Part shown: one piece after another, positions 10,769 to 20,725 of the stretch
Layout of the letters: every line of letters begins with the position of its first letter
How positions within the stretch are numbered: position 1 is the stretch's first letter
Assembly: GCA_902537425.1 (NCBI GenBank)
Contig: CACBBD010000004.1
Location: 1-64,000, forward strand
Source: an uncultured SAR86 cluster bacterium
Lineage (GTDB): Bacteria > Pseudomonadota > Gammaproteobacteria > Magnimaribacterales > Magnimaribacteraceae
Length of the DNA: 64,000 bases
Direction of reading: 5' to 3'
Position numbers and translations under genes: made by a program
The notes under the pieces: model-generated
Seen by the model: only the letters and a program-made list of their open reading frames with translations
Told to the model about the DNA's origin: nothing
Database searches by the model: none

Positions 10769-11763
10769 ATTTCATAGCAGATTATCCATTTTCTAAACTA
10801 TCCTCATTAAGGACCACAGAAATAGCATCATTTTTCTGCGAACTTTCTGATATTAATCAAATAGATGAAATAATTTCATTTTCTAATGACAAGAACTTAC
10901 CAATATTAATTATAGGAGAGGGGACGAATATAGTTCCTACTAAAACATTTCAGGGATTGGTAGTTTTCAACAAACTATTAGGTATAAAAGAAATTGATAA
11001 AATGACCATTGAAGTTGCCTCTGGGGAGAACTGGCATGATTTTGTGGAATGGACCGTAAGGCATAAAATGTTTGGGTTAGAAAATCTTGCTTTGATACCA
11101 GGAACAGTTGGAGCTGGACCTATACAGAATATAGGGGCCTACGGATCAGAGATTTCTAGCTTTATAAAAAAGATAACTTGTTTTGATCTTAGGACGGGTT
11201 CAATCAAAGTTTTAAATGCCAACGAATGTGGATTTGGTTACAGAACCAGTATTTTTAAAGATTGCTCTGATTACATAATTTTATCGGTAACATTTCAATT
11301 TAAAACAGATCCTAAAATTAATTATTCCTATGGTTCTCTTCAAGATGAAATTAATAAAAATAACATTAATAAGGATAATCTAACTCATGGGGATATATTC
11401 GATTTGGTCTCAAAAATTCGAAAAAAAGTCTTACCTGATTATAAAGAATTTCCAAATGTTGGAAGTTTTTTTAAGAACGTAATCTTAACTAAAGAAGAAT
11501 TCAGTAAATTAGATATAAATGATGAAATACCAGTCTATTTCGAAGGAGATGACATAAAAATATCTGCTGCTTTTTTAATTGAAAAGTTTGGATGGAAAGG
11601 TTTCAGAGAGGGAAATGTTGGAATATCAGATCAACATGCTCTTGTTTTGGTGACTTACGAAGAAACTGCAGGAGATGAAATTCTTAAATTTGCTAACAAA
11701 ATTATTAATCAAATCTTTTCTATAACTGGAATTAAATTAGAAATAGAACCAACCTTAATATGA
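10765..11763 (+). CDS. murB: UDP-N-acetylenolpyruvoylglucosamine reductase
   Basis: LIIGEGTNIVP, GLENLALIPGTVGAGPIQNIGAYG, FPNVGSFFKN, C-terminal LEIEPTLI. Confidence 0.95.
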   Translation: MNFIADYPFSKLSSLRTTEIASFFCELSDINQIDEIISFSNDKNLPILIIGEGTNIVPTKTFQGLVVFNKLLGIKEIDKMTIEVASGENWHDFVEWTVRHKMFGLENLALIPGTVGAGPIQNIGAYGSEISSFIKKITCFDLRTGSIKVLNANECGFGYRTSIFKDCSDYIILSVTFQFKTDPKINYSYGSLQDEINKNNINKDNLTHGDIFDLVSKIRKKVLPDYKEFPNVGSFFKNVILTKEEFSKLDINDEIPVYFEGDDIKISAAFLIEKFGWKGFREGNVGISDQHALVLVTYEETAGDEILKFANKIINQIFSITGIKLEIEPTLI

Positions 11764-12371
11764 CAGAGTTTTTTACGGTAGTCATTCTACATATGTTTGC
11801 TGTAATGAGTCCTGGTCCTGATTTTTTTTTAGTTTCTAGACAGAGTATCCGTTATGGTAGGACGATAGCATTATGGACAGCGGGAGGAATAGGAACAGGT
11901 ATTTTATTTCATTCTGGTTTGGCAGTTACTGGAATGTTAATCATATTAGCTTCTAATGATTTTTACTTTCTTCTTCTTAAATTTATTTGTGCTTTCTATC
12001 TTGTATACCTTGGCCTTACCTCGTTACTTAATGTTTCTAGTTTTGACGAAGATATTAATAATAAAGATAAGTGGAGTAGAGCAGGAGGGTTTACTGTAGG
12101 CCTCATTACGAATATAACGAATATAAAAGCTTTATTATTTTTTATTTCTTTATTTGGTGTAGTTTTGAGTAGCTCCAATAACTTTAGTCTCATGCTATAT
12201 GGGTTATATATGGCAGTTATGACCTTTGTATGGTTTGCTTTCGTTTCTTATATTTTTACAAGTAATTTTTTTATAGAGAAGTTTTTAAAGTTTTTTGGAC
12301 TATTCGAAAAGTTTTTAGGTTTAGCACTGGTTATAATTGCATTAAAGATATTACTTAGTGAGTTTATATAA
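11760..12371 (+). CDS. LysE/RhtB family transporter
   Basis: MSPGPDFFLVSRQSIRYGRTIAL motif, multiple TM segments. Confidence 0.9.
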   Translation: MTEFFTVVILHMFAVMSPGPDFFLVSRQSIRYGRTIALWTAGGIGTGILFHSGLAVTGMLIILASNDFYFLLLKFICAFYLVYLGLTSLLNVSSFDEDINNKDKWSRAGGFTVGLITNITNIKALLFFISLFGVVLSSSNNFSLMLYGLYMAVMTFVWFAFVSYIFTSNFFIEKFLKFFGLFEKFLGLALVIIALKILLSEFI

Positions 12372-12373
12372 AC

Positions 12374-12916
12374 ATGACCGATACAACTATTTCTTCAATC
12401 TTTGCAGAACTGTCAAAGTTAGATGAAGACACATTCCCTCCTGTAGAAAGTTGGGATCCTCCACTATGTGAAAATGTTCATATGAAGATTGATCGGAATG
12501 GAAAATGGTATTTTATGGATTCTGTGATAACTAGGGAACGTATGGTGAAATTATTCAGTAGGGTATTAAGGTTAGATGGTGAAGAATATTTTCTAGTAAC
12601 ACCAGTAGAAAAAATAAAGATTGAAGTTGAGGATAAGCCATTCACAATAGTTGATTTTGAATTCTCAGGTAAAGGTCATGAGCAGGTAATAACTTTCCGA
12701 ACAAATACAGATGAAATATTTGAAGTAAATAGAAACCATCCCATTAGAGTAGCAACTTTGGGTAATAATGATGAACCTTCACCTTACGCACTAGTCAGAA
12801 AAAATTTAGAGGGACTGATATCTAGAAACGTATACTATAAGTTGATAGACATGGCAGAGGAGGTTGATGGGTTTTATGGCGTTTACAGTTCTGGAAATTT
12901 TTTCAGACTTAATTAG
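12374..12916 (+). CDS. DUF1285 domain-containing protein
   Basis: PPVESWDPPLCENVHMKIDRNGKWYFMDSVITRERMVKLFSRVLRLDGEEYFLVTPVEK is characteristic of DUF1285. Confidence 0.85.
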   Translation: MTDTTISSIFAELSKLDEDTFPPVESWDPPLCENVHMKIDRNGKWYFMDSVITRERMVKLFSRVLRLDGEEYFLVTPVEKIKIEVEDKPFTIVDFEFSGKGHEQVITFRTNTDEIFEVNRNHPIRVATLGNNDEPSPYALVRKNLEGLISRNVYYKLIDMAEEVDGFYGVYSSGNFFRLN

Positions 12917-12918
12917 GC

Positions 12919-12944
12919 AAAAAAAAACAGAGCTATTGCTCTGT
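12919..12944 (-). terminator. Rho-independent terminator of the candidate ncRNA
   Basis: Minus strand ACAGAGCAATAGCTCTGT followed by nine T; stem 12928-12933/12938-12943. Confidence 0.85.
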
Positions 12945-13136
12945 CTTTAGTTCGAGTTCGAAAGTGTCTAAACCGAGATTCTGTTTAGCTCCTTGATTGG
13001 TTTCTCTTCCAACCTTGGTGGTCTAAAAAACTTTTTTTGCTAGCTGTTTTTTAGAGCTTTCACCTTCCGTTCTCTAACCTATCTTTCCCCCTTTTCTTCG
13101 TCTCGAGTTGTTTCCAAGTCGGTCTGATAGGTAACA
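12919..13136 (-). ncRNA. Candidate structured small RNA of unknown family (~218 nt)
   Basis: No plausible ORF. Minus-strand TATAAT (13148-13143) downstream of T8A9 tracts; perfect inverted repeats ACCTATC/GATAGGT (13077-13083/13126-13132), TCTAAAAAAC/GTTTTTTAGA (13022-13031/13046-13055), CTAAAC/GTTTAG (12968-12973/12983-12988); hairpin 12995-13014 with a G-U pair only on the minus strand; ends in an intrinsic terminator with U9. Confidence 0.68.
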
Positions 13137-13142
13137 ATGTAT

Positions 13143-13187
13143 ATTATAGATTAATTTTTATTTTGCAAGCTTTTTTTTAAAAAAAAA
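13143..13187 (-). promoter_or_regulatory. Predicted promoter with UP-element-like A/T tract for the candidate ncRNA
   Basis: Minus strand: TTTTTTTTTAAAAAAAAGCTTGCAAAATAAAAATTAATCTATAATATAC. TATAAT at 13148-13143; TTGCAA (13168-13163) is -35-like but only 14 nt away, so the -35 assignment is weak. Confidence 0.5.
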
Positions 13188-13233
13188 GTAAAAAAAATGA
13201 AATATTTTTTTAGTGGATAAAGTATTGATTTTA

Positions 13234-14883
13234 TTACATATTCGGGTAGTTTGGTCCACCAGCTCCTTCAGGAGTTATCCAATTTATGTTTTGAGAAGGG
13301 TCTTTTATGTCACAAGTTTTACAATGTACACAATTTTGTGCATTAATTTGAAACTGCTTTTCTCCCTCTTTCTCAATTATTTCATAAACACCAGCAGGAC
13401 AGTATCTCTGTGCAGGTTCATCATACTTAGGTAAGTTAACACTCAATGGTATGGAAGGATCTTTAAGTACAAGATGACATGGTTGATCTTCTTCATGATT
13501 CGTATTGGAAAGAAATACTGAAGAAAGCTTGTCGAAACTTATTACACCATCAGGTTTAGGATAGTCAATGCGTGGCATTTCTGAAGACTCTTTTAAACAT
13601 TCATGATCAGGTTGGTCATGATGCAAAGTAAATGGCAGCTTACCTCTGAATATTAACTGGTCAATTCCTGCAAGTGCTACGCCGAGTAAAGTTCCATATT
13701 TATGTATAAATGGTAAAAAGTTTCTAGCTTTATGCAGTTCGGTTTCTAACCACGAAGATTTAAAGTTAGCTGTAACTGTATTTAGATCAGTCATAGGGTC
13801 TTCTTTGTAAAATTCTTCAAAGAGACTTTCAGCAGCAATCATCCCGGACTTCATTGCAGTGTGCGTCCCCTTTATTCTAGGGAAATTCATGGTGCCTGCA
13901 TCGTCTCCTACTAGCATACCGCCAGGAAAATGCATTTTTGGAATAGACTGGTGGCCACCTTTTATAAGAGCTCTTGCTCCATATGCAGTTCTTGTTCCAC
14001 CTACTAAATATTTTTGTATAGATGCTTGATGTTTCCATTGTTGAAACTCATCAAAAGGGCTTATGTGAGGATTATCATAATCAAGAGGCACTATGTAACC
14101 CAAAAACGCTTGATTATTTTCTCCGTGATAAAGGTACGATCCAGATAATACTCCCTTAGCTGCAGGCCATCCCATAGTATGTACAACTAATCCTTCTTCA
14201 TGAACAGAAGGGTCTAGATCCCATACTTCTTTAAAGCCTATGCCATAGTGCTGCGGATCTTTGTCTTCATCGAGGTTGAATAAACTAATAGCTTGTTTTC
14301 CTAGATGACCACGACATCCTTCGGAAAGGATCGTGTATTTAGCCATAAGATTTATGCCAGGTTCATATGAGTCTTTCTTTTCTCCATTAACATCAACTCC
14401 CATATCACCAGTAGCAATTCCTGCAACAACTCCATTGCTGATTATCAACTCAGAGGCTGTAAATCCAGGGAAGATATCTATTTCCAGTCCCTCTGCATAC
14501 TCCGCCATCCATCTACAAAAGTTGCCTAGGCTCATAATGTAGTTTCCATGATTCTTAAAGGTAGTTGCAAATAGCGTCGGTATTGAAAAGTTCAAATTTT
14601 CATTCAGTAGATACCGTACTGAATCTTTTTTAACAGGAGTATTTAGTGGCGCGCCAAGTTCTTTCCAATCAGGTATAAGTTCATCTAATGCTTTTGGATC
14701 AAAAACATTACCAGATAATATATGCGCCCCAACTTCAGAACCTTTTTCAACAACACATATTGACATCTCTTTTGATGCTTCGATTGCTTGTTGTTTTAAC
14801 TTAATTGCAGTAGACAGTCCAGCCGGTCCAGCTCCAACTATGACTACATCATACTCCATTGATTCTCTTTCGATATTTTCCAT
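13234..14883 (-). CDS. Electron transfer flavoprotein-ubiquinone oxidoreductase
   Basis: 549 aa; FAD motif VIVGAGPAGLSTAIKL, SGNVFDPKAL, C-terminal 4Fe-4S ligands CPAGVYE...INAQNCVHCKTCDIKDPSQNI. Confidence 0.95.
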   Translation of the reverse strand: MENIERESMEYDVVIVGAGPAGLSTAIKLKQQAIEASKEMSICVVEKGSEVGAHILSGNVFDPKALDELIPDWKELGAPLNTPVKKDSVRYLLNENLNFSIPTLFATTFKNHGNYIMSLGNFCRWMAEYAEGLEIDIFPGFTASELIISNGVVAGIATGDMGVDVNGEKKDSYEPGINLMAKYTILSEGCRGHLGKQAISLFNLDEDKDPQHYGIGFKEVWDLDPSVHEEGLVVHTMGWPAAKGVLSGSYLYHGENNQAFLGYIVPLDYDNPHISPFDEFQQWKHQASIQKYLVGGTRTAYGARALIKGGHQSIPKMHFPGGMLVGDDAGTMNFPRIKGTHTAMKSGMIAAESLFEEFYKEDPMTDLNTVTANFKSSWLETELHKARNFLPFIHKYGTLLGVALAGIDQLIFRGKLPFTLHHDQPDHECLKESSEMPRIDYPKPDGVISFDKLSSVFLSNTNHEEDQPCHLVLKDPSIPLSVNLPKYDEPAQRYCPAGVYEIIEKEGEKQFQINAQNCVHCKTCDIKDPSQNINWITPEGAGGPNYPNM

Positions 14884-14959
14884 ACTTTTATTTATTGTAT
14901 TGAGGCGGGCAGCAGTTATAGAATACGCACTGTAAATTTTACCATATAAGGAAGATAGT

Positions 14960-15712
14960 ATGAAGGTTCTTGTTCCTGTAAAGAGAGTTGTTGATTATAA
15001 CGTCAAAGTAAGGGCTAAATCTGATGAGAGTGGACCTGACTTGAGTAATGCCAAAATGGCTATAAACCCATTCTGTGAAATTGCCATTGAAGAAGCTGTG
15101 AGAATCAAAGAAGCCGGTAATGCAGAAGAGGTAATCGCTGTATCTGTTGGAGACTCTTCATCTCAAGAGCAATTGAGAACATGTTTGGCACTTGGTGCAG
15201 ATAGAGCTATTTTGATAGAAACTGATGAATTTGTTGAACCATTAGGAGTAGCTAAAGCACTTAAAGAAGTTGTTTCTAGAGAAAGTCCTGATCTCATAAT
15301 CCTTGGAAAACAAGCAATAGATGGTGATGCGAACCAAACGGGACAGATGTTGGCAGCAATGTTAGACCTCCCTCAAGGAACCTTCGCTTCAGAGGTTGAA
15401 ATACAAGACGGAGCTGTTCAAGTTACACGAGAAATTGACGGTGGTTTGCAGACACTGTCATTAACCATGCCAGCAATAATTACAACTGATCTAAGATTAA
15501 ATGAACCTAGATATGCTTCTTTACCCAATATTATGAAAGCGAAAAAGAAACCACTTGAAATATTATCCTCATCAGATTTGGGTCTCGATTTATCCCCAAG
15601 GCAAAATACTTTGAAAGTTACTCCTCCTCCAGAGAGGGCCGCAGGGATAATGGTAGAGGACATTGAACAACTAGTTGATAAATTAAAAAACGAAGCAAAG
15701 GTGATTACATGA
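14960..15712 (+). CDS. etfB: Electron transfer flavoprotein beta subunit
   Basis: [51 protein letters not shown]. Confidence 0.95.
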   Translation: MKVLVPVKRVVDYNVKVRAKSDESGPDLSNAKMAINPFCEIAIEEAVRIKEAGNAEEVIAVSVGDSSSQEQLRTCLALGADRAILIETDEFVEPLGVAKALKEVVSRESPDLIILGKQAIDGDANQTGQMLAAMLDLPQGTFASEVEIQDGAVQVTREIDGGLQTLSLTMPAIITTDLRLNEPRYASLPNIMKAKKKPLEILSSSDLGLDLSPRQNTLKVTPPPERAAGIMVEDIEQLVDKLKNEAKVIT

Positions 15713-16638
15713 GCATATTAGTTATAGCAGAACACGATAATTCAGAATTAAAGGGAGCAACACTCAATACTGTTGCTGCAGCAAAAGAGATTGGAGGTGA
15801 CATAGATATTCTCGTTGCTGGTATGGATTGCGAATCTGTTGCCGATTCAGCTTCTCAAATTCCTGGGGTAAGTAATGTACTTCTAGCAAATAAAGAGACA
15901 TATAAAAATTCTCTTGCTGAGAACTTAGGAAATTTAATAGTTGAGTTATCTGATGGTTATTCACATATCATGGCACCAGCTACAACAAATGGTAAGAATT
16001 TCATGCCCAGAGTAGCAGCCAAGTTGGATGTTTCTCAAATATCTGACATAAGTGCTGTTATTTCAGATGATACGTTTGAACGCCCAATTTATGCAGGTAA
16101 TTGCATAGCAACTGTGCAAAGTACTGATTCAATTAAGGCTATTACGGTCAGAACTACTGGATTTGATGCTTGTGAATCCAGTGGAGGAAGTGCATCTATA
16201 AACTCAATTGAAAACGATACAAATGCAGGAGTTTCCTCTTTTGTTAAAGAAGAGATAGCTGAATCTGATAGACCTGAACTAACTGCAGCAGAAGTTGTTA
16301 TATCGGGTGGAAGAGGTATGCAAAATGGAGATAATTTTAGTCTATTAAATGGAATAGCGGATAAGTTAGGAGCAGCAATTGGGGCTTCAAGAGCAGCTGT
16401 AGATTCTGGATTTGTTCCAAATGATATGCAAGTTGGACAAACAGGGAAGATTGTTGCTCCTGACTTGTACATAGCTGTTGGGATATCCGGTGCAATACAG
16501 CATTTAGCAGGTATGAAAGATAGTAAAGTAATAGTCGCAATCAACAAAGATGAGGAAGCACCAATCTTCTCAGTTGCAGATTATGGATTAGTTGCGGACC
16601 TCTTCGAAGCATTACCTGAATTAGAAGCAAAACTATAA
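15709..16638 (+). CDS. etfA: Electron transfer flavoprotein alpha subunit
   Basis: [53 protein letters not shown]. Confidence 0.95.
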   Translation: MSILVIAEHDNSELKGATLNTVAAAKEIGGDIDILVAGMDCESVADSASQIPGVSNVLLANKETYKNSLAENLGNLIVELSDGYSHIMAPATTNGKNFMPRVAAKLDVSQISDISAVISDDTFERPIYAGNCIATVQSTDSIKAITVRTTGFDACESSGGSASINSIENDTNAGVSSFVKEEIAESDRPELTAAEVVISGGRGMQNGDNFSLLNGIADKLGAAIGASRAAVDSGFVPNDMQVGQTGKIVAPDLYIAVGISGAIQHLAGMKDSKVIVAINKDEEAPIFSVADYGLVADLFEALPELEAKL

Positions 16639-16647
16639 AAAAGCAAA

Positions 16648-17718
16648 CTAGTATTTTTTACTAAGAATTGCTCCAGACTCTATGTGCTCTGTGTATGGAA
16701 ATTGGTCGAACATTGCTAGTTTCAATATATTGTGTGTAGATTTTAGGGCTTGTAAATCTCTCTTGAATGAATTCAAGCTACACGAAATGTAAATAATATT
16801 TTTTATTCCTATTATGTTTTCGAGTGTAGACGAATCAAGTCCTTCCCTCGGCGGATCTAAAAAAATTGAATCTATTTTAAATTTCTCTAAATCTATATCT
16901 TTCAATCTTCTAAATGTCCTTACACCCTTAAATGCTTCTAAGGTTTCTTTGCTTGATAACCTACCGGTATAGATATTTTTAATTTTATTTGACCTAATAT
17001 TTTCTTGTAATGCCTTAATACTGGGTCGGCTATTCTCTGTAGCTAAAACTTTGTTAAAGTAGCTGCTTAAGGGAATTGTAAAAGTTCCAAGACCGCAATG
17101 AAGTTCCATTAGATCATTCTCAACTGGTTGAATGTTATCAAAAACCCAACTTAGCATGGAGTCACAAATATAAGGATTTGTTTGACTGAAACACTGTTCG
17201 TAGAGCTTAATTGAAAACCTTTTATCTTGGTATTGATAGGTCTCAGTAACATAATTATTTCCAATGATTATTTTTCTATTTTTACTTCTTCCAATAATTG
17301 ATATGTCTAATTCATCAGATATATATGATGCCATTTCTGACCACTCATCTCCCAGTTCTTTGTGATAAATTAAACTAACCATGGCCTCGTTATTTCTTGA
17401 GGATTGAAACTCTATTTGAAAAAGTTTATGGGATATTATCGAATTACTTTGAATCTTTATTAACAATAGGGGCATGATATTTTGGATCTTTTGACTGCTA
17501 ATAGGAAAAGAGTTTATAGCTATTTTTTCTCCATTCTTTGTCATTGAGTAGAAATATTGTCCTTTCTCCTTTAAAAGACCAAACTCAGCTCTATATCTAT
17601 AAGCTTCATAAGGAGATTTAAAGAAGTCTATTGGAGTTTTTTCAGTAAATTCACGAATAAATGAACTTTTCTTTTCTTCAAAAAGTTCGATGTAATCTTC
17701 TTTTTGTATGATTGGCAA
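16648..17718 (-). CDS. trmA: tRNA (uracil-5-)-methyltransferase
   Basis: LELHCGLGTFTIPL-like SAM motif (LMELHCGLGTF), FLDPPREGLD, IIYISCSLNSFKRDL. Confidence 0.92.
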   Translation of the reverse strand: MPIIQKEDYIELFEEKKSSFIREFTEKTPIDFFKSPYEAYRYRAEFGLLKEKGQYFYSMTKNGEKIAINSFPISSQKIQNIMPLLLIKIQSNSIISHKLFQIEFQSSRNNEAMVSLIYHKELGDEWSEMASYISDELDISIIGRSKNRKIIIGNNYVTETYQYQDKRFSIKLYEQCFSQTNPYICDSMLSWVFDNIQPVENDLMELHCGLGTFTIPLSSYFNKVLATENSRPSIKALQENIRSNKIKNIYTGRLSSKETLEAFKGVRTFRRLKDIDLEKFKIDSIFLDPPREGLDSSTLENIIGIKNIIYISCSLNSFKRDLQALKSTHNILKLAMFDQFPYTEHIESGAILSKKY

Positions 17719-17796
17719 AATTTAAGCTAGGAATCTTTAGTTTATGTTTAATCCTATTAATATTATAACAGTCGATATATTTGATAGAATGACACT

Positions 17797-18384
17797 ATGA
17801 AAGAGATGACTATCACACCTTCAGCGCAAGAGTATTTGAATGATCTTCTGTCTAGTCAAGATGAGGCCACTTGTGGAATAAAAATATTCGTTTCTGAACC
17901 TGGAACACCCAGAGCGGAGACTTGTATTGCTTATGCAAAGCAAGACGAGGACTTTTCAGACTATAGAATTATTAATGAATTCAAGTTTGATCTGTATCTT
18001 GAAGAAAATTCCATTGATTTTTTGAAAGATGCTGAGGTCGATTATTCACCTGATAAGTTTGGTGGAACACTTACCATCAAAGCTCCAAATGCAAAAGTAC
18101 CTCAGATAGGAAAAGATGCTTCTATTGAAGACAAAATTAACTATGTTCTTTACTCCGAGGTAAATCCAGGATTGGCAGCTCATGGAGGAGAAGTTTCTTT
18201 GATTGAGGTTGTAGATGATGCAACAGCGGTGCTTCAATTTGGAGGAGGTTGTCAAGGATGTGGAATGGTAGATCTTACTTTGAAAGATGGTGTTGAAAAA
18301 ACCTTATTAGAACAAGTTGAAGGCTTAAAGGGCGTGAAAGATGTAACTGACCACAGCTACAGAGAAAATGCCTATTATAAATAA
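17797..18384 (+). CDS. nfuA: Fe-S biogenesis protein NfuA
   Basis: A-type scaffold N-terminus plus NifU domain with QFGGGCQGCGMVDLTLKDGVEKTLL. Confidence 0.94.
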   Translation: MKEMTITPSAQEYLNDLLSSQDEATCGIKIFVSEPGTPRAETCIAYAKQDEDFSDYRIINEFKFDLYLEENSIDFLKDAEVDYSPDKFGGTLTIKAPNAKVPQIGKDASIEDKINYVLYSEVNPGLAAHGGEVSLIEVVDDATAVLQFGGGCQGCGMVDLTLKDGVEKTLLEQVEGLKGVKDVTDHSYRENAYYK

Positions 18385-18387
18385 TAT

Positions 18388-19806
18388 ATGTCTCAATTAA
18401 ATGCAGATAAATGTTATATATTTACAGATACTGAGACGACAGGCCTTGATATTAACTTCTCTCAAATTATTCAAATTGGATCAATTCTTACAGACGAATC
18501 TCTTCATCAAGAAAATTCTCAAGATATAGGATGTAAAGTATTACCTTGGATTGTCCCAACTCCAGAGGCCTATTTAGTTCATAAGAAAGTTGAATCATTA
18601 AAAGATGAATCTATGTCTCACTATGACATGATGAAACTTCTAAGATCAACTTGGTTAGATTGGTCAAAAGGAAGAAATCCTGTATACATTACCTATAATG
18701 GTCATCGTTTCGATGAAGAACTTTTCCGACGTCAATTTTTTTGGAATTTACTTCCTTTATACATTACAAATACACTTGGTGCCTCGCGCTTAGATATGCT
18801 TCCTACATTGCAGCTAGTTGCTAACTTTTTCCCTGATAGCCTCACTCTCCCAATCTTTGAAGAAGGAGATGTGAGTATGAAATTAACAGATTGGTCTGAT
18901 GCCAACTCTATAGAAATCGAAAATGCTCATGATGCATTGGCTGATTGCGTTCAAATGCATGAACTCGCTAAATTAATTTTAGAAAAGGCTAAACCTGTTT
19001 GGCAAGCTTCAATAAAAGGATCGACAAAGACAGGCAATTTAGAAATCCTACAAACAGAACCATTTGCCATGATAGGAGAAGTAATACGTAGAAAGAAATT
19101 CACTTATCCTGTTACATTCTGCGGTCAGAACCCAAAAATGAATAATGAAGTTGCTGTTGCAGATTTATATTTCGATCCCGATCAACTTAATGATTTAACA
19201 GATACTGAATTGCTCGAGCAGATAGGAAATAGCGGAACAGCAATTAGAAAAGTGAGAATCAATAAGAGTCTACCTGTTATGCCATCAGATCATATCCCTA
19301 ATATTGATAATCACTTAGACATATCACATGATCAACTTATTGAGAGGGCAAGAAAGATTAAGGAAAATATAAAACTGCAAACCAGAGTGAGCGAGCTTTT
19401 GGCAAGTAATCAAATCAACTATCCTCCACCCAAACATCTAGAACAAACTGTTTATTCAGGATTTCCATCTGATGCTGATGATTTATGGATGGAAAGATTC
19501 CATACCCTTCCTTGGGAAGAGCGCTCTAAAGTTCTAGATGGCTTTGAGGATTCACGTTACAAAGAATTAGCTGAGAGACTTGTTTGTGTAAATCAGCCTA
19601 ACTCTGTAATGCCTGAGACCATGGAAAGATATAGGAATTTTGTAAACCAAAGGCTTTATGATAAAGGGCCCTGGCTGTCTCTTGAAAAAGCATTGGATAA
19701 GACACGCTCTATGCTAGTTGATGCAACTGGTGAAAGGAAAGAAATCCTTCAAAGCTTAGAAAAGAATCTAGTTGAAAAATCTGAATTTATTAAGTCTGTT
19801 CGGTAA
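18388..19806 (+). CDS. sbcB: Exodeoxyribonuclease I
   Basis: FTDTETTGLDINFSQIIQIG, YNGHRFDEELFRRQFFWNL, AHDALADCVQMHELAKLI; 472 aa. Confidence 0.94.
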   Translation: MSQLNADKCYIFTDTETTGLDINFSQIIQIGSILTDESLHQENSQDIGCKVLPWIVPTPEAYLVHKKVESLKDESMSHYDMMKLLRSTWLDWSKGRNPVYITYNGHRFDEELFRRQFFWNLLPLYITNTLGASRLDMLPTLQLVANFFPDSLTLPIFEEGDVSMKLTDWSDANSIEIENAHDALADCVQMHELAKLILEKAKPVWQASIKGSTKTGNLEILQTEPFAMIGEVIRRKKFTYPVTFCGQNPKMNNEVAVADLYFDPDQLNDLTDTELLEQIGNSGTAIRKVRINKSLPVMPSDHIPNIDNHLDISHDQLIERARKIKENIKLQTRVSELLASNQINYPPPKHLEQTVYSGFPSDADDLWMERFHTLPWEERSKVLDGFEDSRYKELAERLVCVNQPNSVMPETMERYRNFVNQRLYDKGPWLSLEKALDKTRSMLVDATGERKEILQSLEKNLVEKSEFIKSVR

Positions 19807-20725
19807 CTTTAATTAAAATTGAGAAGTAGGGATGATCTATGAAGTTTAGTTCATCAACTTCAAGCTTTACATCCTTATCAATTTCATACAAATCTACAAA
19901 TTTAAATTGAGGGAGCTCTATGATTTCTTCAGAGTTAATTTCATTATCTGAATAAACAAAATCTCCAATATACTTCAGATTAACCTTTACAGAATTAAAG
20001 ATAGTTTCTACCCAATAATTATCATTCAAAAAGCCTTTATTTTTTGTCTCATTCTTATCTTTAATAAGTGTTTGAAATGTTTTAATTTCTTGGGTTCTTG
20101 AAGAATTGTCAATTTCATCAGTTTTTTGAGAGAACCTTAATTTTGATACAAGGTGAATAAATCTTTCTTTATAAATCTTTATTTCACCATGAACCTTTTT
20201 GTCTTTTTTACGAGCATCTATAAATATTGGTATGGTTTCATTCTCTTTAAAAATAGGTTGGTACCATGAGTTATAGTAGATGACTCTATAGTCTCTGCTT
20301 CTATTTAAATTATTCTCAATTTCTACCATTTCTTTTTGAAATGGAATTTTTTCATATAAAAATGGATCAGGTTTCGTAACCTCTGTAACTTCATCACTAA
20401 GAATCTGTTGTTCAGGTTGTATTTTAAATTTTAAAGGGAGCAAAGTTGTCTCGTCTGAGAATTTTCCTTCAGGAAAGGTCACAAATGTCGTAGGTTCGGT
20501 TTTGATTTCAATGAGATGATTTGAAAGTTCAAGTTCGTCCAATTCTTTCCAATTTTCTTCAAGATCTTCATCTTCGATAGACAAATTTTGTATGATGAAA
20601 AAGTCAACCTTAATGTGATCAAGTATCTGCTTATTATCAAGGTACTTTTCTACATATTCATTGAAATCAACTGAATATAGGCTCTCTGAAATGAATAGAA
20701 CTATAATCGCTAGCTTAAGGTGCAT
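19790..20725 (-). CDS. CsiV-like protein (putative peptidoglycan-binding)
   Basis: Signal-like N-terminus, C-terminal FIDHPYFSILIKVT; directly downstream of mfd, the usual neighbour of CsiV-type genes in pseudomonads. Confidence 0.65.
   Translation of the reverse strand: MHLKLAIIVLFISESLYSVDFNEYVEKYLDNKQILDHIKVDFFIIQNLSIEDEDLEENWKELDELELSNHLIEIKTEPTTFVTFPEGKFSDETTLLPLKFKIQPEQQILSDEVTEVTKPDPFLYEKIPFQKEMVEIENNLNRSRDYRVIYYNSWYQPIFKENETIPIFIDARKKDKKVHGEIKIYKERFIHLVSKLRFSQKTDEIDNSSRTQEIKTFQTLIKDKNETKNKGFLNDNYWVETIFNSVKVNLKYIGDFVYSDNEINSEEIIELPQFKFVDLYEIDKDVKLEVDELNFIDHPYFSILIKVTEQT

Noticed and set aside
12928-12964. tRNA-like T-arm (GTTCGAGTTCGAA) on the plus strand
   Set aside because: No acceptor, D or anticodon arms fit around it; better explained by ncRNA stems on the other strand.
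13022-13131. Short minus-strand peptides within the candidate ncRNA (e.g. GTGAAAGCTCTAAAAAACAGCTAG; TTG-started 25-codon frame)
   Set aside because: Very short, no good SD, start codons weak; the repeats are better explained as RNA stems.
13213-13434. 73-aa plus-strand ORF at the end of the ETF-QO gene
   Set aside because: Antisense to the conserved ferredoxin-like C-terminus of ETF-QO; no family.
16089-16547. 152-aa minus-strand ORF (and nested 16337-16540)
   Set aside because: Antisense to etfA; composition mirrors the sense gene, no recognisable domain.
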